Source: JAGQLF01 sp964635995 (GTDB taxonomy: Bacteria > Patescibacteriota > Dojkabacteria > J137). Taken from it: a DNA stretch of 44,297 bases. This document shows positions 44,001 through 44,297 of this stretch, piece by piece. The notes beneath the pieces were generated by a model. The model was not told the origin of the DNA. It searched no databases and saw only the letters and a list, made by a program, of their open reading frames with translations. Every line of letters begins with the position of its first letter. Positions within the stretch are counted from its first letter, which is position 1. The translations under genes were made by a program, and so were the position numbers. The stretch is from assembly GCA_964635995.1 (NCBI GenBank), contig CAZWRA010000004.1:1-44297 (forward strand), written 5' to 3'.

Positions 44001-44144
44001 AGTCAGTGGATTGATTGAGCAGGATATTATGATTCTTATGAAGTAATTGACGGAAGAGGTTTTGGAAATAATTTTATTATTTATGAGAATAGAGGATATT
44101 TCTTAAAAGTCGAATCAGACGGTTCTTATACTATTAATCCTTAA
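41094..44144 (+). CDS. Giant cysteine-rich surface protein, FN3-like start (interrupted frame)
   Basis: About 1,016 codons when assembled. Membrane/signal segment, an FN3-like domain (VENVRVTNITSNSATITWET ... IRNLDPESEYYFRIESG), a carboxypeptidase-regulatory-like beta domain, then Cys-rich modules (CIWSCNGACAGQ, CWYISDNECKSDRC repeated as CWYV-x-NNRCEEDLC) and two C-terminal repeats with KGWNLVGFE/KGWNLISIQ. Lesions: one A too many near 41387-41394, TGA 42040-42042, one base lost near 42119, TAG 42957-42959, TGA 43842-43844 and 44016-44018. TAG falls where the sister repeat has Ser. The same frame runs cleanly between lesions. Confidence 0.7.
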
Positions 44145-44147
44145 TTA

Positions 44148-44246
44148 ATGAGAATTCGTGACAATGGAACAATTATACTTACTGTGTTTTTTCTCATTGT
44201 CATTGCAATTCTTGGAGTAGTAAGTTTATGGCTTTACTCACAATAA
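44148..44246 (+). CDS. Small single-pass membrane protein
   Basis: 32 codons: MRIRDNGTIILTVFFLIVIA followed by ILGVVSLWLYSQ. One basic N-terminal patch and one membrane helix. It starts three nt after the giant protein's stop and may be its membrane partner, or a chance open frame. After it, 44247-44297 holds only a short TTGTCTAGACAA palindrome and T-rich sequence. Confidence 0.4.
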   Translation: MRIRDNGTIILTVFFLIVIAILGVVSLWLYSQ

Positions 44247-44297
44247 ACTGTACCCATTTGTCTAGACAATTTTTAGAGATTTTTTAGATATATTTTT

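Noticed and set aside
1..44297. Whole-genome alternative code with UGA as Gly or Trp
   Set aside because: Only five in-frame TGA occur, none in intact housekeeping genes, while TGA ends at least five genes, two of which (MFS at 1821 and 37684) would otherwise run into neighbouring genes. Genomes with a reassigned UGA use it often and never as stop.

Overview
This is AT-rich, gene-dense DNA with very short spacers. The combination of small proteins of unknown function, a minimal housekeeping set, an archaeal/eukaryal-type TyrRS, an archaeal-type DUF371 protein, a class-E-like sortase and CcdA suggests a member of the Candidate Phyla Radiation (Patescibacteria). I cannot fix the phylum from this window. 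No rRNA, tRNA, CRISPR array, transposase or integrase was seen, and no gene-free stretch exceeds about 160 bases.

Layout. 0-3.1 kb: thioredoxin system (trxA, trxB) behind a CsoR-family repressor with a clear operator, and an MFS carrier. 3.2-7.0 kb: three tandem membrane-anchored proteins with a von Willebrand factor C-like cysteine domain, a terminator, and an ECF sigma factor fused to membrane segments and a large outside domain. 7.0-16 kb: a TsaC-TsaE fusion, type 2 IPP isomerase, phosphoesterase, CcdA with a thioredoxin-like partner lacking its active site, TyrRS with an N-terminal tRNA-binding domain, a CYTH enzyme and an M20 peptidase. 16-22.5 kb: small proteins, a TyrA-like dehydrogenase preceded by a tyrosine-codon attenuator, a KamB/NpmA-like 16S rRNA methyltransferase, S20 and TatD. 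22.8-29.1 kb: glycosyltransferase, GNAT, two paralogous surface proteins with LPSTG/LAATG sorting signals and a sortase. 29.1-33.7 kb: RsmI, a secreted calcium-repeat protein, ComM and TsaD. 33.8-38.2 kb: flavodoxin, unknown proteins, superoxide dismutase, PPOx-like flavoprotein and ApbE. 38.2-44.3 kb: HolA, a PGRP-like/SH3 secreted protein and a giant cysteine-rich surface protein.

Three themes link the genes. (1) Envelope and redox functions: sortase substrates, VWC proteins, CcdA/thioredoxins, SOD and ApbE. (2) Translation and tRNA/rRNA functions: TsaC/E/D, TyrRS, RsmI and KamB-like, two of which share a palindromic site at a fixed distance from the -10 box. (3) Many genes appear to be leaderless, with a -10 box 4-7 nt before ATG.

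Caveat. About a dozen genes are interrupted by single-base indels, mostly one base missing and often in short homopolymers, and about ten in-frame stops occur, five of them TGA. Most likely these are residual sequencing errors or recent decay. For TGA, rare readthrough or recoding is possible, but TGA also seems to be used as a normal stop here. For interrupted genes I give the span of the whole reconstructed gene.
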